64,000 bases of DNA, taken from Actinacidiphila acididurans. Its GTDB lineage: Bacteria > Actinomycetota > Actinomycetes > Streptomycetales > Streptomycetaceae. The notes under the pieces are model-generated. The model had not been told where the DNA came from. It made no database searches and saw only the letters and a program-made list of their open reading frames with translations. The position numbers and the translations under genes were made by a program. This document shows positions 8,801-16,510 of this stretch, one piece after another (the first letter of the stretch is position 1; each line of letters opens with the position of its first letter). The stretch spans positions 310,001 to 374,000 of the forward strand of contig NZ_JADKYB010000003.1 in NCBI RefSeq assembly GCF_016918855.1, read 5' to 3'.

Positions 8801-9396
8801 CGAGTGCCAAGGAACTCCTGGCCGAGCTCGAGGACCCCACCGACTTCGGCACCTTCGGCCGCTTCGTGGAGACGCCGGTCGACGAGATGCCGGCGGCCAT
8901 GCGTGACGCGTACGACCGGACGACCAGGCTCCGCGGGCTGGTGCCCGGCCCGCACAAGATCTGGCTGGCCAACCCGGCGCTGTCGATGACGATCGTGCCG
9001 ACCGGAGCGTACTTCCAGACGAAGTCGACCCTGTCGAAGGCCGAGATCGAGATCGTGACCAACGTCATCAACGGGCGCTGGGGCGCGGCGTACAGCAACT
9101 TCGAGCACGAGAAGATCGGCGTGATCCTCGGCGAGCTCGACCCGTCGCAGGTCGAGGCCCTGATCACCGGCCGGCCCACCGCGTTCGCCGACCCGCGTCG
9201 GCAGGTGGTCTACGAGCTGTCGTCGGCTCTGGCCGCGGCGCGCGTGGTGCCCAGGGGCCTGCACCGCCGCGCGCAGGAACTGCTCGGCGACCAGGGCATT
9301 GTCGACGTCACGGTCCTGATGGGCTGGTTCACCGCGGTCTGTCTGACGCTGATGGCCTACGACGTGCCGGCCGGCGCCGTCGGGCTCGAGCAGTAG
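8797..9396 (+). CDS. Carboxymuconolactone decarboxylase family protein (second of pair)
   Basis: A 199-residue partner of the preceding protein, starting in an ATGA overlap with a good GAAGGAGGGC ribosome site. The CMD-like core is SKAEIEIVTNVINGRWGAAY followed by SNFEHEKIGV, again Glu/His rather than Cys. The C-terminal helix LMAYDVPAG echoes NAYDVPAG of the first protein, showing the two are distant duplicates. The next gene, 71 bases on, is an SMP-30-like lactonase, which fits a lactone-degrading pathway. The exact reaction is not known. Confidence 0.7.
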   Translation: MTSAKELLAELEDPTDFGTFGRFVETPVDEMPAAMRDAYDRTTRLRGLVPGPHKIWLANPALSMTIVPTGAYFQTKSTLSKAEIEIVTNVINGRWGAAYSNFEHEKIGVILGELDPSQVEALITGRPTAFADPRRQVVYELSSALAAARVVPRGLHRRAQELLGDQGIVDVTVLMGWFTAVCLTLMAYDVPAGAVGLEQ

Positions 9397-9466
9397 CCGC
9401 GCCGCGAGCGGCACGAAACCCCTGGTACGCAACCCCACCACATCCCGAGGAATCGGAGGAACCGCC

Positions 9467-10453
9467 ATGGCCATCGCGCCTCTTCCCGAGGTCACCCTGA
9501 CCCCGGTGGCCCACTTCCCGCAGGGCCACTTCCTGGAGAACCTGGTCGTCCGTGCCGACGGCTCGCTGCTGATCACCGCCGTGGTGCAGCAGGAACTGTG
9601 GTACGTCCCCGGCCCCGCCCCCCGCACCCTGGTCGACCCGGTGCTCGTGCACACCTTCGACCACCCGGTCACCGGCATCGTCGAGGTCGAACCGGACGTG
9701 TTCGTCGTGAGCCTCACCGAGGGGTACACCACGCACGAATCCCATCTCGCCCGGATCGACCTCAACGGCTGGACCCCCGGCGACCCGATCCTCCCGGAGA
9801 TCGTCCACACCTTCGACAACAGGGTCCGCGCCCTCAACGGCAGTTGCCTGCTCGGCCCCGGAGTGCTCGCGGTCGCCGACTGCTTCGCCGGACTGGTCTG
9901 GCGCGTCGACCTGGCCGAGGGAGCGCACAGCGCCACCGGCCGGGTATGGCTCGCACACGACACGATGGCCTGGGATCCCGACGGCGAGGTCGCCCCGCCG
10001 CCGCAGCCGGGCATCAACGGCGTGCGGTACGGCGCGAAGACCGGCTACCTGTACTACACCTCCACCGCCCAGAAGGTGTTCATGCGCGTGCCGGTCGACC
10101 CGACCACGCTCGACCCGTCCGGCGCCCCCGAATTCGTCGCCGCCATCGACAACGCCGACGACTTCTGCATCGACGAGGACGCCGGCTTCGCGTACGTCAC
10201 CCGGCATCGCGCCAACACCCTCGACCGCGTCCCGCTCGCACCGAGCCACGGCAGCGAGGTGCGCCACCTCGCCGGTGACCCGTTCGACCCGGTGATCGCC
10301 GGGCCGTCCAGCGCCTACTGGGGCGGCGAGCCCGGCGACCACGGCCGGGTCCTCTACGTCACGACCGACGGCGGCCGTACCGCACCGCCCGAAGGCATCG
10401 TGCGCAACGCCGCGCTCCTGCGCGTCGAACTCGACCCGCCCGCCGCATCCTGA
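9467..10453 (+). CDS. SMP-30/gluconolactonase-like beta-propeller
   Basis: A 328-residue six-bladed beta-propeller without a signal peptide. Repeated blade segments such as FLENLVVRADGSLLIT, HPVTGIVEVEPDVFVV, PGINGVRYGAKTGYLYYTST and NADDFCIDEDAGFAYVT match the SMP-30/LRE family. The calcium-site residues expected are Glu near residue 26, Asn in PGINGV, and Asp in NADDF. The start at 9467 follows CGGAGGAACC. Family members are lactonases or esterases; placement behind two CMD-like proteins supports a lactone hydrolase role. Confidence 0.78.
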   Translation: MAIAPLPEVTLTPVAHFPQGHFLENLVVRADGSLLITAVVQQELWYVPGPAPRTLVDPVLVHTFDHPVTGIVEVEPDVFVVSLTEGYTTHESHLARIDLNGWTPGDPILPEIVHTFDNRVRALNGSCLLGPGVLAVADCFAGLVWRVDLAEGAHSATGRVWLAHDTMAWDPDGEVAPPPQPGINGVRYGAKTGYLYYTSTAQKVFMRVPVDPTTLDPSGAPEFVAAIDNADDFCIDEDAGFAYVTRHRANTLDRVPLAPSHGSEVRHLAGDPFDPVIAGPSSAYWGGEPGDHGRVLYVTTDGGRTAPPEGIVRNAALLRVELDPPAAS

Positions 10454-10484
10454 GCACCGGCCGTCGCGCCCGGAAGGGAGACCA

Positions 10485-11294
10485 GTGAACCGGCACAGCA
10501 AGACCACCGGCAGCGGCCAGGTGTCGATCGAGACCTACCTGGACGGCGAGAACAACGACCTCGACGTGGTCATTCTGCCGTCCTACGGCCGCGACGGCGG
10601 CGAGGACTTCGATGTGTTCACCGCGGCACTGGTCGCAGCGGGCTACCGCGTCCTGCGACCCCAGCCGCGGGGTACGGCGGGCTCCACCGGCCCGATGAGC
10701 GGCGTCACCATCGGCGATCTCGGTGATGACGTCGCCGGTGTCATCGACCGGCTCGGCCACGGCCCCGCGGTCGTCCTCGGGCACGCCTACGGGAACTTCG
10801 TCGCCCGCACCGTGGCCACCGACCACCCCGGCACCGTTCGCGCCGTCGTCCTCGCGGCAGCCTCCACCCGCGCGGTTCCGCCCGAGATCGACAACGCCCC
10901 CTTCCGGGCCGGCGACCTCACCCTGTCCGACGAGGAGCGGCTCGCCGCACTGCGCCTGGCCTTCTTCGCCCCCGGCCACGACGCCTCGGTCTGGCTGTCC
11001 GGCTGGTACCCGCGGACCCTGGCGATGCAGCGCGCCGCCGTCACCGGCATCGACATCGGCCGCTACTGGGGCGCGGGCCAGGCGCCCATTCTGGAGATCC
11101 TCGCCGACAGCGACCCGTTCCACCCCAGGAGCCAGTGGGACGACCTGCGCACACAATTCGGCGAGCGGGTCACCAGCGCGGTCGTCGAGGACGCGGGGCA
11201 CGCCCTGTTCCCCGAACAACCCGCCGCCGTCGCCGACGCCGCGATCACGTATCTCCGCGCCATGACCCGACCGAATCGCCGCACCACGACCTGA
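10485..11294 (+). CDS. Alpha/beta-hydrolase-fold protein lacking the usual nucleophile
   Basis: A 269-residue alpha/beta hydrolase fold. The oxyanion strand (VVILPSYGRDGGEDF), the acid region (ILADSDPF) and the catalytic His (EDAGHALF) are all present. However, the nucleophile elbow reads GHAYGN, with Ala where the family has Ser, Asp or Cys. It may be a cofactor-free lyase, a binding protein, or use another residue. Start GTG at 10485 follows GAAGGGAGACC. It is the last enzyme gene of the operon before the TetR regulator. Confidence 0.75.
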   Translation: MNRHSKTTGSGQVSIETYLDGENNDLDVVILPSYGRDGGEDFDVFTAALVAAGYRVLRPQPRGTAGSTGPMSGVTIGDLGDDVAGVIDRLGHGPAVVLGHAYGNFVARTVATDHPGTVRAVVLAAASTRAVPPEIDNAPFRAGDLTLSDEERLAALRLAFFAPGHDASVWLSGWYPRTLAMQRAAVTGIDIGRYWGAGQAPILEILADSDPFHPRSQWDDLRTQFGERVTSAVVEDAGHALFPEQPAAVADAAITYLRAMTRPNRRTTT

Positions 11295-11318
11295 TCGACG
11301 CCCTTCACTGCTCAGGAG

Positions 11319-11334
11319 AACGAATGATCGCTTT
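11319..11334. promoter_or_regulatory. TetR-type operator before the TetR gene
   Basis: AACGAATGATCGCTTT matches AACGAACGTTCGCCTT (8115-8130) at 13 of 16 positions. It is 18 bases before the ATG of the TetR gene. This shared word ties the regulator to the upstream operon and suggests autoregulation. Confidence 0.55.
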
Positions 11335-11352
11335 GTTGGTATATTCGGTGCC

Positions 11353-11961
11353 ATGCCCAAAGTGAGCCAGCGGCACCTCGACGCCCGTCGCGCGGAGATC
11401 CTCGCCGCGGCCAGGCGCTGCTTCCTGCGCGACGGTTTCCACGCGACGTCCATGCAGGACCTGCTGCTCGAAGCGGGACTGTCGGCGGGGGCGGTGTACC
11501 GGTACTTCGCCAGCAAGCAGGACATGATCGCCGCGATCGCCGAGGAGAACCTGCGCGAGGTCGTCGCCGAGGTCGACAAGGTGGTGAACCGCGAATCGGC
11601 GGTCGGCCTCGGCGAACTGCTCGCCGACCTCTTCCGGGTGATCGAGGCCAAGCACCGGGAGAACGGCTTCGCCGCCATGGCGCTCCTGGTGTGGTCCGAG
11701 TCCCTGCGCGACCCGAAGCTCGCCGAGCGGATCAGGACCACGCTCACCCAGGTGACCGCCGATCTCGCCCGGATCGTCCGGGAAAGTCAGGAAACGGGAG
11801 ACCTGCCGTCGGACATTGCGGCAGAGCCCCTCACCCAGGTGATCGTGGCCACGGTACCCGGCTACATCCTCCAGTTGGCGACATTCGGCCCCGGGGGAGT
11901 GGCGGGCCTTCCGGACGCGGTGCGCGCCGTGTGGCCGGACCGGAGCGCGCCTGCGAGGTGA
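11353..11961 (+). CDS. TetR family transcriptional regulator of the CMD operon
   Basis: A 202-residue TetR repressor. The DNA-binding domain covers residues 5-60 and ends ATSMQDLLLEAGLSAGAVYR then YFASKQDM. The rest is an all-helical ligand domain of the TetR_C_6/AcrR type. It lies 58 bases after the alpha/beta-hydrolase gene, and the operator before it resembles the pair before the first gene of the operon. The effector is probably a pathway intermediate, which is inference. Confidence 0.88.
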   Translation: MPKVSQRHLDARRAEILAAARRCFLRDGFHATSMQDLLLEAGLSAGAVYRYFASKQDMIAAIAEENLREVVAEVDKVVNRESAVGLGELLADLFRVIEAKHRENGFAAMALLVWSESLRDPKLAERIRTTLTQVTADLARIVRESQETGDLPSDIAAEPLTQVIVATVPGYILQLATFGPGGVAGLPDAVRAVWPDRSAPAR

Positions 11962-12073
11962 ACGCGGGGGTCGGCGGGACCCTCGCGACGGGCCCGGCGG
12001 GGGCTGTTCGCCGCGTGGGGCATACTCGGGCCCAGCGGGGCGTATCGGCGCTCGCGAGCAGCGGAGGTGCGCG

Positions 12074-13078
12074 ATGGTGTCGTCGTCGGGGGCGGAAATC
12101 CGGAAGGTCACGATCCATGACGTCGCCCGGTTCGCCGGGGTGTCCCGGCAGACCGTGTCGCGCGCGCTGAACGGCAAGGACGAGATCGAGGGCTCCACCA
12201 AGCAGCGCGTGCTCGACGCCGCCCGCGAACTCGGCTACCGGCCGAGCCGGTTCGCCCGTGGCCTGGTCCGGCAGGACACCACCACCATCGGACTGGTGAT
12301 CCCGGACCTGCTCAACCCGTTCTTCACCGAGGTCGCCGCCTCGGCCCTGGAGGCCGCGCGCACCCGCGGCTGGCACGTGGTCGTCTACGACACCGCGGAC
12401 CGGGCCGCGGAGGAACTCGGCACGCTTCAGGTGATCGGCTCGCAGGTGGACGCGGTCGTCGGCTACTTCAGCTGCTCCGAGGACGAGCTCGACCGCTACA
12501 CCCGCGGCATGCCCATGGTGCTCATCGGCAGCGAACACCGCACGGCGCGGTTCAGCTCGATCCGGATCGACGGCGAGGCGGGGGTCCACGCCGCGGTCGC
12601 CCACCTGATCGCCCAGGGACACACCCGGATCGGCATGCTCGACCACGCCGGCCGCGCCGAGCCGAGCCTGCGCCGCGCCTGGTTCCTCACCGCCGCCGCG
12701 GCGCACGGCATCGACGCCGGCCTGGTGGCCGGCGCGGACCAGTCGGCCGACGGCGGCGGAGCCGGCCTGCGGGCCCTGCTCGCCGCCCACCCCGACGTGA
12801 CGGCCGTCTTCACCTTCAACGACATCATCGCGATCGGCGCCCTGCGCGAGGCGCGCCGGATGGGCCGGAGCGTGCCGCGCGAGCTGGCGGTGATCGGATT
12901 CGACGGACTGGCGCTCGGCGCACTGGTCGAGCCCCCGCTCACCAGCGTCGCGCTCGACACGCACCGGCTCGGCGCGCTCGCCATAGACCAGGTCGGACGG
13001 CTGCTGACCGGCGCGGATCCGCTGGACGCCGACGAGTTGGTGGTGCACGCCGAGCTGCGGCCGGGCGGTTCCGCCTGA
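12074..13078 (+). CDS. LacI family regulator of the sugar ABC/glycosidase operon
   Basis: A 334-residue LacI/GalR repressor. The HTH is TIHDVARFAGVSRQTVSRAL at about residues 12-31, the hinge helix contains RPSRFARGLV, and a periplasmic-binding-protein-like sugar domain follows (GLVIPDLLNPFF, FTFNDIIAIGAL, IGFDGLALG). Start ATG at 12074 has GGAGGTGCGCG before it. It is immediately upstream of a sugar importer whose promoter carries three LacI-type palindromes, which makes it the likely repressor. The inducer is probably the imported oligosaccharide or a product of it. Confidence 0.92.
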   Translation: MVSSSGAEIRKVTIHDVARFAGVSRQTVSRALNGKDEIEGSTKQRVLDAARELGYRPSRFARGLVRQDTTTIGLVIPDLLNPFFTEVAASALEAARTRGWHVVVYDTADRAAEELGTLQVIGSQVDAVVGYFSCSEDELDRYTRGMPMVLIGSEHRTARFSSIRIDGEAGVHAAVAHLIAQGHTRIGMLDHAGRAEPSLRRAWFLTAAAAHGIDAGLVAGADQSADGGGAGLRALLAAHPDVTAVFTFNDIIAIGALREARRMGRSVPRELAVIGFDGLALGALVEPPLTSVALDTHRLGALAIDQVGRLLTGADPLDADELVVHAELRPGGSA

Positions 13079-13108
13079 CCTGCCGGACCGGGCATTGACC
13101 CGAATGTC

Positions 13109-13139
13109 TTGACAATCGTCCGTAGCGGAGCGCAAACTT
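13109..13139 (+). promoter_or_regulatory. Promoter of the ABC importer operon
   Basis: TTGACA at 13109-13114 is followed after about 18 bases by CAAACTT (13133-13139), a poor but acceptable -10. The tandem LacI operators start about 20 bases downstream, so bound repressor would block initiation or elongation. Confidence 0.5.
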
Positions 13140-13159
13140 CCGAAACAATTCATCAACAT

Positions 13160-13199
13160 CCGTGAACGTTCACGGGAGCGCTCACGGGAACGTTCACGG
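13160..13199. promoter_or_regulatory. Three phased LacI-type operators
   Basis: CCGTGAACGTTCACGG (13160-13175) is a perfect 16-bp palindrome with the central CG typical of LacI operators. GAGCGCTC (13176-13183) and GAACGTTC (13188-13195), both with a CACGG flank on the right, repeat it. The three central CG steps are at 13167, 13179 and 13191, exactly 12 bases apart. Confidence 0.8.
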
Positions 13200-13288
13200 A
13201 ATCATTCCAACCAGAAGGCAGCCGGTCTGCCTTGGGGTGTCAACGTCGACCCGTCCAGCGTTGGGGCTGGACACTCTGGAAGGAAACC

Positions 13289-14629
13289 ATGAGAAACACC
13301 GCCACGCGCGTCCGCCTCACCGCCGTCGTCGCCGCGGCCGCCAGCATCGCCGTGCTCGCCGGATGCTCCTCGTCCGGTCACTCGGGGAGCTCCGCCTCCG
13401 CCTCCTCCTGCGAGCCCGCGAAGGGCAAGGTCACCCTCCAGTACTGGAACACCGTTCCGGGCATGGACAAGGTCGTCGCTCTGTGGAACAAGCAGAACCC
13501 GGACATCCAGGTCCAGACCAAGAACATCTCCAATGACCAGTACGGCACGATCAGCAACGCCCTCAAGGCCGGCACGGCGCCGGACCTCGCCCAGGTCGGC
13601 TACGACGAACTCCCCAACCTGCGGACCCAGAACGCCTTCGTGGACGCCTCCGCCTGCTCGGCGGCCACCGCCGCCAAGTCGCAGTTCGTGCCCTGGACCT
13701 GGTCGCAGGCCAGCTTCGGCGGCACGGGCGTGTTCGCCTTCCCGCAGGACACCGGCCCGATGGCGCTCTACGTGCGCAGCGACATCTTCAAGCAGCACGG
13801 CCTGACCCCGCCGAAGACCTGGGACGAGTACGCGGCGGACGCGCAGAAGCTGCACGCCGCCGACCCCGGCCTGACGATGACGTTCTTCGACCCGAACAAC
13901 GCCGAGTGGTTCAACGGCCTGCTGTGGCAGAACAGCGCGCAGATGTACTCGTACTCCGGCAACGAGTGGCACGTCACCGTCGCCTCCGACCAGAGCAAGC
14001 AGGTCGCCGACTACTGGCAGAAGCTGATCGACGCCAAGCTCGTGCGCACCGACCTGGCCAACGGCTCGACGCAGATGTACGCGGCCTACCAGAAGAACCA
14101 GATAGCCAGCTACGTCGGCGCGGCCTGGGGCTACAGCATGTTCCGCGACAACCTGCCCAGCCAGGCCGGCAAGTGGTCCATCGTCCCGATGCCCACCTGG
14201 GGCGGCAACAGCGCCTCCGGTGACTGGGGCGGATCCACCGTCGCGTTCATGAAGGGCAGCAAGCACCTGTACGAGTCGGTCAAGTTCAACACCTGGCTGA
14301 ACACCGACCCGCAGGCCCTGGCCCTGGAGAACTCGCTCGGCGGCCTGTACCCGGCGGCGACCGCCGGCCTGAAGCTGCCCGCCCTCTCGCAGGGCGTGCC
14401 GTACTACAACAACGAGAAGATCTTCGACGTCTTCGCCGACTCGTCCAGGAACATCGACACCAACTTCGCCTGGGGCCCGACCCAGAAGACGGTGAACCTG
14501 AGCCTCCAGGACGCGATGGCCAAGGCGGCGGCAGGCAGCGGCACGCTGACCGGAGCGCTGTCGACCGCCCAGTCGACTGCGCTGAAGTCGATGAAGGACC
14601 TGGCGATCCCGGCCGCGGCAGGCAAGTGA
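13289..14629 (+). CDS. Sugar ABC transporter substrate-binding lipoprotein
   Basis: A 446-residue extracellular solute-binding protein of family 1. The N-terminus has a positive n-region, a hydrophobic stretch and the lipobox VLAGC, so the mature protein is lipid-anchored outside the membrane. The ligand domain starts KVTLQYWNTVPGMDKVVALW, as usual for CUT1 oligosaccharide binders. Start ATG at 13289 follows GGAAGGAAACC; earlier codons of the open frame have no ribosome site. It ends in a GTGA overlap with the first permease. The downstream alpha-mannosidase and beta-galactosidase suggest a mannose- and galactose-containing glycan as ligand. Confidence 0.92.
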   Translation: MRNTATRVRLTAVVAAAASIAVLAGCSSSGHSGSSASASSCEPAKGKVTLQYWNTVPGMDKVVALWNKQNPDIQVQTKNISNDQYGTISNALKAGTAPDLAQVGYDELPNLRTQNAFVDASACSAATAAKSQFVPWTWSQASFGGTGVFAFPQDTGPMALYVRSDIFKQHGLTPPKTWDEYAADAQKLHAADPGLTMTFFDPNNAEWFNGLLWQNSAQMYSYSGNEWHVTVASDQSKQVADYWQKLIDAKLVRTDLANGSTQMYAAYQKNQIASYVGAAWGYSMFRDNLPSQAGKWSIVPMPTWGGNSASGDWGGSTVAFMKGSKHLYESVKFNTWLNTDPQALALENSLGGLYPAATAGLKLPALSQGVPYYNNEKIFDVFADSSRNIDTNFAWGPTQKTVNLSLQDAMAKAAAGSGTLTGALSTAQSTALKSMKDLAIPAAAGK

Positions 14630-15585
14630 CCGCAGTGACTGTCACCGAAACCCGCGCGAAGCGCGTGGTGGCGGCGCCCCGCGCCCCCCGCCGTCGTCTC
14701 AGCGGCGGCGGGGTCGGGGCGGGCACCATCATCGCCTTCCTGACCCCGTTCTTCCTGCCGTTCGTGCTGTTCTACCTGGTGCCGGTCGGCTACGCGATCT
14801 GGCAGAGCTTCCGGGTCGTGCGCCGCAACGGCGGACAGTACGGCACCTCGTACACGACCTTCGGCGGCTTCGACCAGTACAGCCAGGTGCTCCACAACCA
14901 CGAGTTCTGGTCGAGCATCGGCCGCATCGGCCTGTTCGGCATCGTCCAGGTACCGGTCATGCTGTTCGTCGCACTGGTCATGGCGCTGCTGCTGGACACA
15001 CCGCTGCTGAAGGTCAAGTCGTTCTTCCGCATAGCGGCGTTCATGCCGTACGCCGTACCCGGCGTGATCGCCGCCATCATGTGGTCGTACCTGTACTCGC
15101 CGCAGCTCAGCCCCGTGGTCGACATCCTCAAGCACCTCGGGCTCCAGCCGAACTTCCTCGGGCCGGGCGCCGTGCTGTGGTCGGCGGCCAACGTCTCCAC
15201 CTGGCTGTGGACCGGCTACAACATGCTGATCATGTTCTCGGCCCTCCAGGCGATCCCGCAGGAGCTGTACGAGGCGGCCAAGCTGGACGGCGCCGGCAAC
15301 TGGACGATCGCGTGGCGGATCAAGGTCCCGATCATCGCCCCCTCGATCGTCCTCACCACGGTGTTCTCGATCATCGGCACACTGCAGCTCTACGCCGAGC
15401 CGGCCGTGCTGCGGCAGATCTCCTCGAACATCTCGAGCACGTTCACCCCGAACATGCTCGCGTACGCGGTGGCCTCCGGGAACAACTACCAGCAGGCGGC
15501 GGCGATCTCCGTGGTCATCGCCCTGATCACCTTCGTCTTGAGCTTCGGGTTCATGCGACTGACCTCGAAGAAGGCCGGACTGTGA
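14626..15585 (+). CDS. Sugar ABC transporter permease (MalF-type)
   Basis: A 319-residue membrane permease of the CUT1 family with about six transmembrane helices, the first at about residues 34-58. The EAA loop that contacts the ATPase is EAAKLDGAGNWTIAWRIKVP at about residues 217-236. The GTG start at 14626 overlaps the stop of the binding-protein gene. It pairs with the following permease to form the channel. Confidence 0.92.
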   Translation: MTAVTVTETRAKRVVAAPRAPRRRLSGGGVGAGTIIAFLTPFFLPFVLFYLVPVGYAIWQSFRVVRRNGGQYGTSYTTFGGFDQYSQVLHNHEFWSSIGRIGLFGIVQVPVMLFVALVMALLLDTPLLKVKSFFRIAAFMPYAVPGVIAAIMWSYLYSPQLSPVVDILKHLGLQPNFLGPGAVLWSAANVSTWLWTGYNMLIMFSALQAIPQELYEAAKLDGAGNWTIAWRIKVPIIAPSIVLTTVFSIIGTLQLYAEPAVLRQISSNISSTFTPNMLAYAVASGNNYQQAAAISVVIALITFVLSFGFMRLTSKKAGL

Positions 15586-16454
15586 GCAACCTGACCACGG
15601 GCGGCAAGTCCGCCCTCCGCGAGAGCCGCGCCAGCCGCACGGCCGTCATGGCGCTGATGCTCCTCCTGGCGATCTACTTCCTGCTGCCGATCTACTTCCT
15701 GATCGTCGCGGCCACCAAGCCGCAGGGCGACCTGGCCTCCACCAACGGCCTGGCGTTCTCGCACTTCAACCTGTTCAGCAACCTGCACACGCTGTTCACC
15801 CGCAGCAACGGCATCTTTCTGAAGTGGGCCCTGAACAGCGTGATCTACGCGGTGCTCGGCGCCGCCGTCGGCACCCTGATATCCGGGCTGTGCGGCTACG
15901 CGCTCGCCAAGTTCCGGTTCCGGGGCCGGGAGTTCCTGTTCTCCGTCGTCCTCGGCGGCGTCCTGGTCCCCACGACCGCTCTCGCGCTGCCGCTGTTCCT
16001 GCTGTTCTCGGCGACCGGCATCGTCGACACCTACTGGGCGGTGTTCCTGCCCAGCATCGTCAGTCCGTTCGGCGTCTACCTGGCCAGGATCTTCGCCTCG
16101 GCCGCCGTGCCCGACGAGATCCTGGAATCGGCCCGCCTGGACGGCGCCGGCGAGTTCCGCACGTTCTTCTCGGTGGCGTCCAGGCTGATGGCGCCGTCCC
16201 TGGTGACCATCTTCCTCTTCCAGTTCGTCGCCATCTGGAACAACTTCTTCCTGCCCATGGTGATGCTCCAGAAGGAGTCGCTCTTCCCGGTCACGCTCGG
16301 CCTGTACGAGTGGAACGGCCAGACCGCCCGGGCCCCGCTCCTCCAGGAGTCCGTGATCACCGGCGCGCTGGTCTCGATCGTGCCGGTGATCGTCGTCTTC
16401 ATCCTCCTTCAGCGCTTCTGGCGCACCGGGCTCGCCGCCGGCTCATTGAAGTGA
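15582..16454 (+). CDS. Sugar ABC transporter permease (MalG-type)
   Basis: A 290-residue second permease with six predicted helices. The EAA loop is ESARLDGAGEFRTFFSVASR near residue 182. It begins with GTG at 15582 overlapping the previous stop (GTGA); the longer open frame upstream is inside the first permease gene. No ABC ATPase gene follows, so the importer probably uses a shared MsiK-type ATPase encoded elsewhere, as known for many Streptomyces CUT1 systems. Confidence 0.92.
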   Translation: MSNLTTGGKSALRESRASRTAVMALMLLLAIYFLLPIYFLIVAATKPQGDLASTNGLAFSHFNLFSNLHTLFTRSNGIFLKWALNSVIYAVLGAAVGTLISGLCGYALAKFRFRGREFLFSVVLGGVLVPTTALALPLFLLFSATGIVDTYWAVFLPSIVSPFGVYLARIFASAAVPDEILESARLDGAGEFRTFFSVASRLMAPSLVTIFLFQFVAIWNNFFLPMVMLQKESLFPVTLGLYEWNGQTARAPLLQESVITGALVSIVPVIVVFILLQRFWRTGLAAGSLK

Positions 16455-16510
16455 CCGGCCGGCCCCGGCCGCCCCGCACGCCCACCCCGCCCACAGAAGG
16501 TCGCCGACCC

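Noticed and set aside
12074-13078. The LacI regulator considered as controller of the GH31 and GH78 genes too
   Set aside because: The half-site near 3244 and the operator at 40069 differ from the GTGAACGTTCAC sites adjacent to this gene, so shared control is not supported.
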